A stretch of 64,000 nt of DNA, from the NCBI GenBank assembly GCA_964019135.1, contig OZ025248.1, positions 9,679,574-9,743,573 of the forward strand. The letters run 5' to 3'. Positions 47,501 through 59,200 of this stretch are shown one piece after another; within the stretch, counting starts at the first letter, position 1; every line of letters starts with the position of its first letter. Both the position numbers and the translations under genes were made by a program. The notes beneath the pieces were generated by a model. The model did no database searches and was not told where the DNA came from. It saw only the letters and a list, made by a program, of their open reading frames with translations. This DNA comes from Arenicola marina (lineage: Eukaryota > Annelida > Polychaeta > Arenicolidae).

Positions 47501-47997
47501 TCGCACTCCACAGCAGCCTCAGCACACAGCGATCTGACCACGGACATCGGCCCGCCAGCGACAGGTAAACTGACCCGTATCCGCCTCAGTGCCATCAGGT
47601 GACCGTCTAATAAAGACTTATACAGGTCCCATATCTATATGCAAAATGTTCCATTCCGCTTCAATTCAAGTTAAAATTTTATGAGAAGTTACTGGCTGTT
47701 AGTGAATTGATAGCAATCCCACTGCCGCTTACTCGCCAGCCTTATATTTATGGTTGGTTTGGGAGCCTTGTCTCTTGATACGAAGCTATTTACCATGTTA
47801 GAGGACTACACTTCCTGTAAACGTGTGTATATTTATAAAGTCTAAATATTCTGCTTACAGAGTCCAGTGATGAGCGGAACCCTATCGTGGTGTGGCTTCC
47901 CATTGTGGTGTGTATCGGGGCCCTGCTTATCGGTCTCGTCGCCGTCTTGGCCTTCTTCGCCTGCAGAAAGCGGCGATCCAGGAGATTTGCACTCTAG
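41542..47997 (+). CDS. Type I membrane mucin with two CBM14 chitin-binding domains
   Basis: Four coding exons, 41542-41647, 41992-42252, 42909-47564 and 47861-47997, join in phase 1 at every junction and give 1719 residues. Residues 1 to about 28 (core SYLFVAAMSVTYWPLSVG) form a signal peptide. CBM14-1 spans Cys48-Cys102 and CBM14-2 spans Cys125-Cys183, each with the six-cysteine peritrophin-A pattern and aromatic cores (CSTYFYC, CQYYYIC). About 195-1660 is mucin: roughly 55 hexads TSTREP, then about 110 decads TSPTETSSHS, dense in O-glycosylation sites. The last exon encodes a hydrophobic helix, IVVWLPIVVCIGALLIGLVA and onward, and a basic tail RKRRSRRFAL. The product should stand on the cell surface and hold chitin above a mucin stalk. 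Exon 3 is 4.66 kb, and repeat number is probably polymorphic. The start ATG is the one that opens a signal peptide; its Kozak context is weak. Confidence 0.85.
43207..44210 (+). repeat. 18-bp coding repeat (TSTREP), about 55 copies
   Basis: The coding unit, such as ACTTCAACCAGAGAACCC, repeats every 18 bp within the large mucin exon. Copies are fairly diverged at silent and non-silent sites. The charged RE pair in each unit contrasts with the uncharged decads that follow. Confidence 0.93.
44211..47510 (+). repeat. 30-bp coding repeat (TSPTETSSHS), about 110 copies
   Basis: The unit ACTTCATCCCACTCCACATC plus ACCCACAGAG (30 bp, ten codons) is repeated without frame loss for 3.3 kb. A longer segment containing the variant SPTSLTATSSHS occurs at about 45.06 kb and again at about 46.25 kb, showing block duplication. 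Long frames on the other strand and in another forward frame are shadows. Confidence 0.96.
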
Positions 47998-48348
47998 GAG
48001 GCGACTTCCATATAACCTCATGCGTCAGACATACATAATTGCATTATGAACTGGTGTATGGCTCATGCTTGGGTATGAGCTGTGGGGTACCATTGGGACA
48101 TTAACACAGAGAATCCGCATCGGGTCGCCGCTGTAGAAAACAGGTGTACCTCTGTGACTGGAAAAACCGGACGGCTTGCAATGCTGGGACGGATGTTCGA
48201 AAGACTCGGGATACCGACCGGCTAACTGACCATGCAGCCAATTGGTAACCCCTACAGTTGGGCGCTTCGACAATTCAAAGTGGAACCAAGGAATGAAAGG
48301 ACAGGATAATCGACCACCTGACGAGCATTTCGCGCCTGGACTGACTTG
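47998..48348 (+). other. Mucin 3' UTR and flank
   Basis: Sequence after the mucin stop codon. No canonical AATAAA lies within 300 bp, so the transcript may run into the 41-bp minisatellite or use a variant signal. Confidence 0.4.
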
Positions 48349-49047
48349 GTGTACTTCCATCAAGTCTCACGGCGCTTATGGCGACCCTGGTGTACTTCCA
48401 TCAGGTCTCACGGACATTATGGCGACCCTGGTGTACTTCCATCAGGTCTCACGGACCTTATGGCGACCCTGGTGTACTTCCATCAGGTCTCACGGACCTT
48501 ATGGCGACCCTGGTGTACTTCCATCAGGTCTCACGGACCTTATGGCGACCCTGGTGTACTTCCATCAGGTCTCACGGACATTATGGCGACCCTGGTCTAC
48601 TTCCATCAGGTCTCACGGACCTTATGGCGACCCTGGTGTACTTCCATCAGGTCTCACGGACATTATGGCGACCCTGGTGTACTTCCATCAGGTCTCACGG
48701 ACCTTATGGCGACCCTGGTGTACTTCCATCATGTCTCACGGAGCTTATGGCGACCCTGGTGTACTTCCATCAGGTCTCACGGACCTTATGGCGACCCTGG
48801 TGTACTTCCATCAGGTCTCACGGACATTATGGCGACCCTGGTCTACTTCCATCAGGTCTCACGGACCTTATGGCGACCCTGGTGTACTTCCATCAGGTCT
48901 CACGGACATTATGGCGACCCTGGTGTACTTCCATCATGTCTCACGGACATTATGGCGACCCTGGTGTACTTCCATCATGTCTCACGGAGCTTATGGCGAC
49001 CCTGGTGTACTTCCATCATGTCTCACGGAGCTTATGGCGACCCTGGG
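48349..49047. repeat. 41-bp minisatellite, 17 copies
   Basis: The unit starts GTGTACTTCCATCAGGTCTC and continues ACGGACCTTATGGCGACCCTG (41 bp). It repeats 17 times with variants at a few fixed positions (GGACCT, GGACAT or GGAGCT). Because 41 leaves remainder 2 on division by 3 and the unit has no stop in any forward frame, all three forward frames stay open across the array. Confidence 0.95.
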
Positions 49048-50695
49048 TGCATCTCTTTGGGCCGGGACGGGGATGCCGCCCGGTATGCTGCACCTCTTCC
49101 GGGCCTGCCTATTGCGCCGCCGCGTATGTCAATGAAATGTTCAGCCGCTATCTTATCCCGAATGCCTCGTGCTGAATGGGACACAATCGGTATGCCGAAA
49201 GAATGCGCGCGCACCCGACCCGAGTGAAACTGAGTGTATTATGTGCGTATTAGGTTAACTTGAAGATATAGCCGGGTTACTAAAGAAATGTCCTTCCTGT
49301 ATGCAAACGAGACGTCCATGCTTGAAACAAAGAGCTTTGTTTCTTACGATCATGACTCTGAAAGAGTGCATACAACCAAGAGCATTAATGTCCCTTATAT
49401 TAACTTATTTTCATCATCATATTTGTCTCATTATAATATGAAGGCAATTTACTTCTGTTTTTACCGAAGTTTCTTTGCTGTTAAAAGAACAACATATGAC
49501 GTCATCCTAATTAGGTATCAAAATATATGTTCGCCTTTCGAATATGTTGTACAGAAAGAAAATTATTCAAGTAAAGCTCAACTGTGGATGTCTTCCAGAT
49601 AGACTGTCTAGACCAAATCACAATACTTGTAGAACAATCATAGCAATCAATTGCCTCGGCTCCCGTGCCTCTTTCTGTCGAGTTCCAGGTTATATGACAT
49701 CTCCTCAACGTAAACATTAAATACGAGTTTATGTGTAGATCTTCTGTTCTGTAAAGATAAATTTACTGGTCATACAGTTGGCGCGTTGACGTCTTAATTA
49801 AGCGATATGGATCTATCATTTGTTATCAGTTATGGGCAAAAATCGTGATTACATGCGTTGTATATAATGTACGACGGGATATAAAGAGTTATGTACTGTA
49901 TAATATACAATATTACATACTAACTATACAGAGTATTTTTTACTATCATAATTTGATAATCGCGAAATAACTAAAGATAATTCCGTTCATGAAATGCATC
50001 TATTTATGCTATATTGAAATAAAGTTATATAATGAAAAATACAAATAACCTTATTGACACCCAAGTATACACACTTGATATTCCTTTATTTGTTTATTTC
50101 CACAATTACTCATCGACTATATTTTGTCCGGGTTTATTACTACCAACGTTACACTATCTGCCTCAGGTCATTCAACATCGCTCACGTATCACTCACGCAT
50201 ACCATTTATTACGATAATCCATTTCTTTCTAAGGGTTCTAAGATGGAAGATGGACTTTGTCACGGTGCACGCTTGTATGTTGCTCAACTTGTGTTTATCG
50301 TTGATTTCCACCTGCAGGTTTGTTTGTAGTAATCAATGACCGTTGTGGGCAGAGTGTGATAGACACACACCTGGAGGAGCAGCGAGCGAGTCTCCCAGTC
50401 TGCAGGTCACGCCGGCTTGAGACCTGATCTATTGCTGTCGCGATCGTACCACCCACCTTCCCGCCACAAAAAGCCGCTCCTTGAAGGCACAATCAATCAT
50501 CGTTATCTCTGGGTTGGCACGCACATCCGTTATATACACTACATTCCTATAAAGTCGAGATAAGATTAGGTCACTGAGACCAAAATAACACTAACCGGCC
50601 TGGGCTTGGCGACTTCAAAATTTGTCCATTAAAGTCGATGCTTGATGAAGGCGGCAATGTCCAATCCTAAGCATGTGTTCGTCCCGGTGGGAGGC

Positions 50696-51013
50696 GGGGG
50701 GGGGGGGCACTCTACATATATTTTGATCTATATAAAAACCCCAAACGACCTTTTTTCTCAATCTCCGAAGCCGAAATCTTAAAAAAAAAAAAAAAGGGTC
50801 TCGACTATATTCAAGTTGATATAAAACGTATTCTAATAATTAACTTCCATATACTTTCCAATGGCTGTCAGTGTCTATTTTAGATGCCTTTTTAACCGAA
50901 ACATTCTCTCAATGACCCAAAAATCAGGCACTTGTCACTCGTTCTCATAATGCCCTGTATGGCATGGACGGCAAATCCCCACCACTGTAATAATGTAGTG
51001 CACCCCCCCCCCC
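50696..51013. repeat. G-run/C-run bounded module
   Basis: Twelve G followed by CACTCTAC at the left end are mirrored by GTAGTGCA followed by eleven C at the right end, an imperfect terminal inverted repeat around about 300 bp. No open frame of note lies inside. Confidence 0.6.
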
Positions 51014-51705
51014 TATTGGGGTGTTCGTACGCAAGTAGGTTCAGGAATGCTGTATAGTGGATTAGCGTGTAACTTTGTACTGTGCTGTCAGAGACCTGTG
51101 TCTTTTTCACAACGCGTAAGGACATAAAGAACACTTGTAAAGGAAAGCGATCCTTCTCAGAACGATCCTTGCGTGGTTATGGATGTTGGTCGATGCCGGT
51201 TTTCACCTTACGTATACAGTACATGCCACACAAGTCAGACACTGGTCAGCGATTTCAACTAAGTGCCCTTAATCGGCCCAAATTGTAGGTTTAGTATACG
51301 ATAAAGAGTAAAAGACGCTCACTATTTCAAAATGGAGCATCACGCGAACCAGCCTGTATAATATGTGCAAAACTGTGCAAAAACAAATTTGAGATCTAAA
51401 GACAGTGATGCGTACTATAATTTAATTCATTGATATGTCATTGTTCTTTACCAGAGACTCAAAGTGCAGTATAAGACACAACGTCTAAGGCCATACAGAG
51501 TATGGTAATTGTGATTTTAGTATCCTTTGTGCTGCTGCTAGGTCTCGGTTAAATCGAATTCCGACAATCACAATCGCTGTAAATAGAAACTCATCGAAAA
51601 AGCTTTGGACTCGCAGAATACATTACAACAAAAACGTTTAATGGTAAGGAGCAAGCACGAGAAAGTGTTGATTCGTTGTCGATTCGAGTCAACAACTTTC
51701 GAGAG

Positions 51706-51831
51706 GACCGTCCACTGCCACCAGAGGACCGCCCACTGCCACCAAAGGACCACCCACTCGCATCACAGGATCGCTTACTACCACCAGAGGGCCACCCACT
51801 GCCACTAGAAGAGCGCCCACTCCCAGCCAAC
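51706..51831. repeat. 21-bp tandem repeat, six copies
   Basis: GACCGCCCACTGCCACCAAAG and close variants repeat six times at exactly 21 bp, encoding a heptad such as DRPLPPK in one frame. The surrounding 61-codon frame has no other support. Confidence 0.75.
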
Positions 51832-52715
51832 CAAGATAGAAACGACCCGTCATACAAGTAAATAAATTATCAAGATAACATTACAGATTCACCCACAAGT
51901 GTGTGACGACATACGAATAAATAACATACTTATATCTAACATGTCCCAGACATACCGACCCGAACCGAACCAAGGCGCACACTTTATAGACCGTAATATA
52001 TTGATGGTGATATCACGCCATATCACTTCAAGTGGACATAGAACCATAACAGTTTTGCCGATTTACATGTTTTTCTATCTCTAAATAAACATCCAAGGGC
52101 GATTTATGTAATATTTGTCAGAGTACAGAGAACGTGGCCGTATTTATACAAGACAAGGGTGGCAGTCTGTGGTGAGGGCATTAGGATGTTGCACTTGTCA
52201 TGGCGATACAAAACTCCATTCACCAGAAAAACAAGGATGGCAAGCTCTTCATTCGCCACGTGAAGTGCCGGACTGACTATTCTATAGAGGGAGATACCAC
52301 CTACATCGTTATTCTTCTGTCTTTAGGGATATGGACACGACTGCAACCGGTACATAAAAGTGTCCCAATTTGTTATGAAACCCAGTAAGGTAAGAAGTTC
52401 AGCTTGCATAATTCCTGTTTGCTTTGTTCTGTTTGCATTACATGTAGCGGGTTTCAAGTAACTGTAACATCTAAATACAGTTCAATAATAATTCATAGAA
52501 TTTCTAGTAATTCAGTGGCAGCCATGTCTTCGAGTGTGAAGGTTGAGTGACAATTGTATGCTTATGTGGTATTATTTTTTTTATAAAGTTTGTTTTCGTT
52601 CTTAGGGTGTCAGTGTGTCGGTCGTGCTCTCTCTGTAACTCATACATGTGGACGATTTACTGCAGTAAAAGACTCACATAGATTCCAGCTCCCAAAAAAA
52701 ATGGATCAGATAAGA

Positions 52716-52815
52716 AGTTTTAGTTAACGTCGGTATATTAAGTTTTACTTAACGTCAGTATATTCAGTTTTACTTAAAATCGGTATATTTAGTTTTACTT
52801 AACGTTGGTATATTA
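52716..52815. repeat. 25-bp tandem repeat, four copies
   Basis: AGTTTTACTTAACGTCGGTA plus TATTA repeats four times with one to three changes per copy. It is AT-rich and non-coding. Confidence 0.8.
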
Positions 52816-53014
52816 ATTATATTCAATTAGATGACCATATAAAATGAAATGAAATATTTGAAGCATTACATATTTTACGTTTTGAAACCTTATAGGTATT
52901 TTCACTGTTAATGACATTCAGGGCGGGTCTAGAAATTTGAACGAAGGGGTTTAGGCACTGAAAACTCGCGACAGGGGGGAGGGGATCAGTGTTGAAATAA
53001 AAATGACCGGGGGC

Positions 53015-53167
53015 GGGGGGGGGGGGGTCCACCAAACGACCAGTTCTCAGAGATGGGCTTGATTTTGCATGGAAAACGGCATTCTTTCTCAAAGGGGTCA
53101 ATGAAAAAAGACTTCGACTCTCCTTAACGTCCCCTTGCTTTAAATGCCATGGACCCCCCCCCCCCCC
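53015..53167. repeat. G-run/C-run bounded module
   Basis: Thirteen G followed by TCC at the left are matched by GGA followed by fourteen C at the right, a perfect inverted repeat of about 16 bp enclosing roughly 120 bp. GGATCC lies just outside the right end. The module ends about 100 bp before the start codon of the multi-CBM14 gene. Confidence 0.65.
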
Positions 53168-53270
53168 TCCCCTTGGATCCACTACTGGCATTCTTGTTCT
53201 TTTGGAGTTTTTTTCGAGTAGATACTATAACATAATATTCATGTAAATACATGTTTATAGGCGAGCTAAC

Positions 53271-56200
53271 ATGGCGGCTTCACAACGTTGCCATGGATTC
53301 CTGACTGCGGGCATGCTGTGGTCATTTTTGTTGGCTATTTTGTCCCATGGAAGAATTACATGGGCGAGGAATATCCCCACAGGTACGTTTACATACCAAG
53401 CTGTGTTTGGAATACATGTATTGGACAATTAATTTCCTAGCCCTTAATTTAGTCGCAATAAATTCCCAACCTCTAGTCAAGTGACCATTATCCTGCCCAG
53501 TCCAGGGCTCATTCATGTTCTGAATCGTACACACACTGCAGTATATGGTATTATCACACAATTAAAGACAATTGTAAGCAAGAATACAACCTCCAATTGA
53601 AGTCGTTATTAATCCCGATCCTCTAGTCAAGGCACTGCAAACCCCTACCAACTGCTCGAGTCGCCATCAATCCCTACCCACTGATCAGTTGCTCTCACAC
53701 CTCTCACACCTCAACCGACTAATCAAGTCTTATTAACCACTGATCACGTCGCCATCAACCTGTAGGCAGTAGTCCAGTCATGTAATTCCGCTCCCCCTGA
53801 TCAGGTCGCTGCCAAAATACCTGACCCTAGTCAAGTAGCCATATGTGCCGCTTTCCTTGATCAAAACTCGTGTTAAGGACCTAAACCTTGGTCAAGTCAC
53901 TATCGGTCATTTTTCGGTTTCTGGTGTACTCGCGTCGACCATGTCGGTGTATGTTCTAATACTGGTCTCGGGGCCGGCCCGATAGCTCAGTGGGCTAGAG
54001 CGCTCGCATTGAGGGCTCTGGCCACCTGAGAGCCTAACGGCACGTGAATCGGTGGTTCGAGCCCTGCTGTGGCTATGACTGTGTGGTCGCAGTCTTATTC
54101 AGATTATTGACTCCCTTGCAGCAATAGCCCCACCAGTGACGACGCATGACACCTGTGCCGTGGCCCCCGACTGCACCGTTGAGGGACAACGACTCCCCGA
54201 CCCATACTCCTGTAGCAGCTTCTACGTCTGTGTGAACGGCACCAATGAGAAGGAGAATTGTCCGCCGGGCACATATTTCGACAAGAACGGACTTTACTGC
54301 GGGGATTTCTTCAACATCACTTGCGCTGATTGTAGTCCTGTATCAGCCACTCAACCCCAAGGTGAGTATCCAGGTCTGTCATTGACATATTAATCCGTTC
54401 ATTAATTGTTGTGACTGCACAATATATCTCCGTGTGCTTGTATCTAATGTGTGCCTAGTTGGAACCACCTGCTTGCAGGAGCAACACGTCATTCGACCCT
54501 CTTCGGCTCAGTGTTCACGCATAATGCCCTACATGCGCAATTCCGGCTCCATGTTTTAATCTTCTACATGTGCGATTCCGAGTACAGGTTTTAATGTCCT
54601 ACATGTCATTACGGGTAGAGGTTTTAATGCGCTACATGTGTGATTTTTGGTCCATAGCCTAATCACCTACATGTGTGATTTTGGGTCCATATCCTTATGC
54701 CCAACATGTGCGATTCTGTATCAAGTTTATATTGCCCCATGTGCAGGTTCAAGGTCCTAATGCCCATGACGCCACCTACAACTCCGCATAAACCATCACC
54801 ACCGACTGCCCCCCATGTCTTGTGATAAATAAATGACCAACTTAATATGTATGGAATGATACCGAAACAATGCCAGTCTACGGATTCTGTCTGGCTTGTT
54901 GGTAATACGATTGCATATATACTGCATCAACTGCAATAATAGGCGGTTTGCCCTCGATTTACGGATACTTAACCATGGCATGTATTAATTATGCATAATG
55001 CTGTTTTTCTTATGTCTTATTTAGCCGTCACGGTCATCCCATGCGTGGTTCCGGACAGCTGTGATGAGTTTGGCGCCAAAATACCGGACCCGACTTCTTG
55101 CAAACATTACTACAGCTGCAGTGTTAACGGATCGTGGGATCAACAGCAATGTGACATCAACGAACCCGTCTTCGATGTCAGTACAACAGAGTGCCGCACA
55201 TCAGGGAATGCCACCTGCTCCCCCTGTATCCCTACCGCCGCCATGTCCACTTTGGTTCCTACCGTTGATCCATGTAAGTGTTACGATGCAGCACCGCGCA
55301 GAGTGGTTATGAACAAATGATGCTCTCAGTGGTTTCTTTGGCTACTATATCTGCACCGCGCAGTCCAAGATAACTGCGGTCGTTCAACATATGAATGTTT
55401 TTATAGAAAATACTAACTTAGTACACTTTTTGTACAGAAATGTTTATTCGCGGGTATGCACGCAGTCTTATATGATTGATCACATCCAAGCCCATCGAAC
55501 AAAAAGTAACTTTATATTAGTATCCAGATTATTGACTCTCTTGCAGCAATAGCCCCACCAGTGGCGACGCATGACACCTGTGCCGTGGCCCCCGACTGCA
55601 CCGTTGAGGGACAACGACTCCCCGACCCATACTCCTGTAGCAGCTTCTACGTCTGTGTGAACGGCACCAACGAGAAGGAGAATTGTCCGCAGGGCACATA
55701 TTTCGACAAGAACGGACTTTACTGCGGGGATTTCTTCAACATCACTTGCGCTGATTGTAGTCCTATATCAGCCACTCAACCCCCAGGTGAGTATCCAGCT
55801 CTGTCATTGACATATTAAGCCGTTCATTAATTGTTGTGACTGCATAATATATCTCCGTATGCTTGTATCTAATGTGTGCCTAGTTGGAACCACCTGCTTG
55901 CAAGAGCAACACATCATTCGACCCTCTTCGGCTCAGTGTTCACGCATAATGCCCTACATGCGCGATTCCGGCTCCATGTTTTAATCTTCTACATGTGCGA
56001 TTCCGAGCACAGGTTTTAATGTCCTACATGTCATTACGGGTAGAGGTTTTAATGCGCTACATGTGTGATTTTGGGTCCATATCCTAATGCCCAACATGTG
56101 CGACTTTGTATCAAGTTTATATTGCCCTATGTGCAGGTTCAAGGTCCTAATACCCATGACGTCACCTACAACTCCGCATAAACCATCACCACCGACTGCC

Positions 56201-59200
56201 CCCCATGTCTTGTGATAAATAAATGACCAACTTAACATGTATGGAATGATACCGAAACAATGCCAGTCTATGGATTCTGTCTGGCTTGTTGGTAATACGC
56301 TTGCATATATACTGCATCAACTGCAATAATAGGCGGTTTGCACTCGATTTACGGAGACTTAACCATGGCATGTATTAATAATGCATAATGCTGTTTTTCT
56401 GATGTCTTATTTAGCCGTCACGGTCATCCCATGCGTGGTCCCGGACAGCTGTGATGAGTTTGGCGCCAAAATACCGGACCCGACTTCTTGCAAACATTAC
56501 TACAGCTGCAGTGTTAACGGATCGTGGGATCAACAGCAATGTGACATTAACGAACCCTTCTTCGATGTCAGTACAACAGAGTGTCGCACATCAGGGAATG
56601 CCACCTGCTCCCCCTGTATCCCTACCGCCGCCATGTCCACTCGGGTTCCTACCGTTGATCCATGTAAGTGTTACGATGCAGCACCGCACAGAGTGGTGAT
56701 GATGAACAAATGATGCTCTCAGTGGTTTCTTTGGCTACTATATCTGCACTGCGCAGTCCAAAATAACTGCGGTCGTTCAACATATGAATGTTTTTATATA
56801 AAATACTAACTTAGTACACTGTTTGTACAGAAATGTTTATTCGCGGGTATGCACGCAGTCTTATATGTTTGATCACATCCAAGCCCATCGAACAAAAAGT
56901 AACTTTATATTAGTATCCAGATTATTGACTCTCTTGCAGCAATAGCCCCACCAGTGACGACGCATGACACCTGTGCCGTGGCCCCCGACTGCACCATTGA
57001 GGGACAACGACTCCCCGACCCATACTCCTGTAGCAGCTTCTACGTCTGTGTGAACGGCACCAACGAGAAGGAGAATTGTCCGCCGGGCACATATTTCGAC
57101 AAGAACGGACTTTACTGCGGGGATTTCTTCAACATCACTTGCGCTGATTGTAGTCCTATATCAGCCACTCAACCCCCAGGTGGGTATCCAGCTCTGTCAT
57201 TGACATATTAATCCGTTCATTAATTGTTGTGACTACATAATATAGCTGCGTGTACTTGTATCTAATGTGTGCCTGATTGGAAACACCTGCTTGGAAGAGC
57301 AATACATCATTCGACCCTCTTCGGCTCAGTGTTCACGCACAATGCCCTACATACGCGATTCCGGCTCCATATTTTAGTGTCCTACATGTGTGATTCCGGG
57401 TACAGGCCTTAATGTCCTACATGTCATTACGGTTAAAGGTTTTAAAGCGCTACACGTGGGAATTTTTGGTCCAAATCCTAAAGACCTACATATGTGATTT
57501 TGGTTCCATATCCTAATGCCCTACATGTGTGATTCCCGGTTCAGGTTTGAATGCCCAACATGTGCGATCCTGTATCAAGTTTATATTGCCCTACATGCAG
57601 GTTCAAGGTCGTAATCCCCATGACGCCACCGGCAACCCCGCCTAGACCATGACGAAAGACTGCCCCCATGTCTTGTGATAAATAAATGACCAACTTAACA
57701 TGTATGGAATGATACCGAAACAATGCCAGTCTATGGATTCTGTCTGGCTTGTTGGTAATACGATTGCATATATACTGCATTATCTGCAATAATAGGCGGT
57801 TTGCACTCGATTGACGGAGACATAACTATGGCATGTATTAATAATGCCTAATGCTGCTTTTGTTATGTCTTATTTAGCCGTCACGGTCATCCCATGCGTG
57901 GTCCCGGACAGCTGTGATGAGTTTGGCGCCAAAATACCGGACCCGACTTCTTGCAAACATTACTACAGCTGCAGTGTTAACGGATCGTGGGATCAACAGC
58001 AATGTGACATCAACGAACCCTTCTTCGATGTCAGTACAACAGAGTGCCGCACATCAGGGAATGCCACCTGCTCCCCCTGTATCCCTACCGCCGCCATGTC
58101 CACTTTGGTTCCTACCGTTGATCCATGTAAGTGTTACGATGCAGCACCGCACAGAGTGGTTATGAACAAATGATGCTCTCAGTGGTTTCTTTGGCTACTA
58201 TATCTGCACTGCGCAGTCCAAAATAACTGCGGTCGTTCAACATATGAATGTTTTTATAGAAAATACTAACTTAGTACACTTTTTGTACAGAAATGTTTAT
58301 TCGCGGGTATGCACGCAGTCTTATATGATTGATCACATCCAAGCCCATCGAACAAAAAGTAACTTTATATTAGTATCCGGATTATTGACTCTTGCAGCAT
58401 TAGCCCCACCAGTGGCGACGCATGACACCTGTGCCGTGGCCCCCGACTGCACCATTGAGGGACAACGACTCCCCGACCCATACTCCTGTAGCAGCTTCTA
58501 CGTCTGTGTGAACGGCACCAACGAGAAGGAGAATTGTCCGCAGGGCACATATTTCGACAAGAACGGACTTTACTGCGGGGATTTCTTCAACATCACTTGC
58601 GCTGATTGTAGTCCTATATCAGCCACTCAACCCCCAGGTGAGTATCCAGCTCTGTCATTGACATATTAATCCGTTCATTAATTGTTGTGACTGCATAATA
58701 TATCTCCGTGTGCTTGTATCTAATGTGTGCCTAGTTGGAACCACCTGCTTGCAAGAGCAACACATCATTCGACCCTCTTCGGCTCAGTGTTCACGCATAA
58801 TGCCCTACATACGCGATTCCGGCTCCATATTTTAGTGTCCTACATGTGTGATTCCGGGTACAGGCCTTAATGTCCTACATGTCATTACGGTTAAAGGTTT
58901 TAAAGCGCTACACGTGTGATTTTTGGTCCATATCCTAATGACCTACATATGTGATTTTGGTTCCATATCCTAATGCCCTACATGTGTGATTCCCGGTTCA
59001 GGTTTGAAGGCCCAACATGTGCGATCCTGTATCAAGTTTATATTGCCCTACGTGCAGGTTCAAGGACCTAATACCCATGACGCCACTGACAACCCCGCAT
59101 AGACCATGACGAAAGACTGCCCCCATGTCTTGTGATAAATAAATGACCAACTTAACATGTATGGAATGATACCGAAACAATGCCAGTCTATGGATTCTGT

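Larger units (their letters stand above)
49048..53270. other. Intergenic between the two chitin-binding genes
   Basis: No gene was recognised. A frame starting at ATG 52200 (62 codons) is the least implausible but shows no domain. Structure seen: a G/C-run module (50696-51013), a 21-bp repeat (51706-51831), a 25-bp repeat (52716-52815) and another G/C-run module (53015-53167). Confidence 0.5.

Noticed and set aside
44292..47537. 1081-codon forward frame rich in His and Pro
   Set aside because: It overlaps the mucin frame, which alone joins in phase to CBM14 exons and a membrane exon.
44068..47595. Long minus-strand open frames across the mucin exon (acidic DVEWDEV repeat)
   Set aside because: They are the reverse shadow of the 30-bp coding repeat; no start context, domain or splice support.
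48242..49227. Three overlapping forward frames of 265-297 codons
   Set aside because: They are produced by the 41-bp minisatellite and encode only its periodic translation.
51676..51861. Pro-rich 61-codon frame
   Set aside because: Explained by the 21-bp tandem repeat; no start or neighbour evidence for a gene.
52200..52388. 62-codon frame starting at ATG
   Set aside because: Has ordinary amino-acid composition but no domain and no convincing splice partner; evidence too thin to call a gene.
53976..54080. Functional tRNA gene
   Set aside because: A-box to B-box spacing is too long and acceptor and T-stem pairing is poor; SINE is the better reading.
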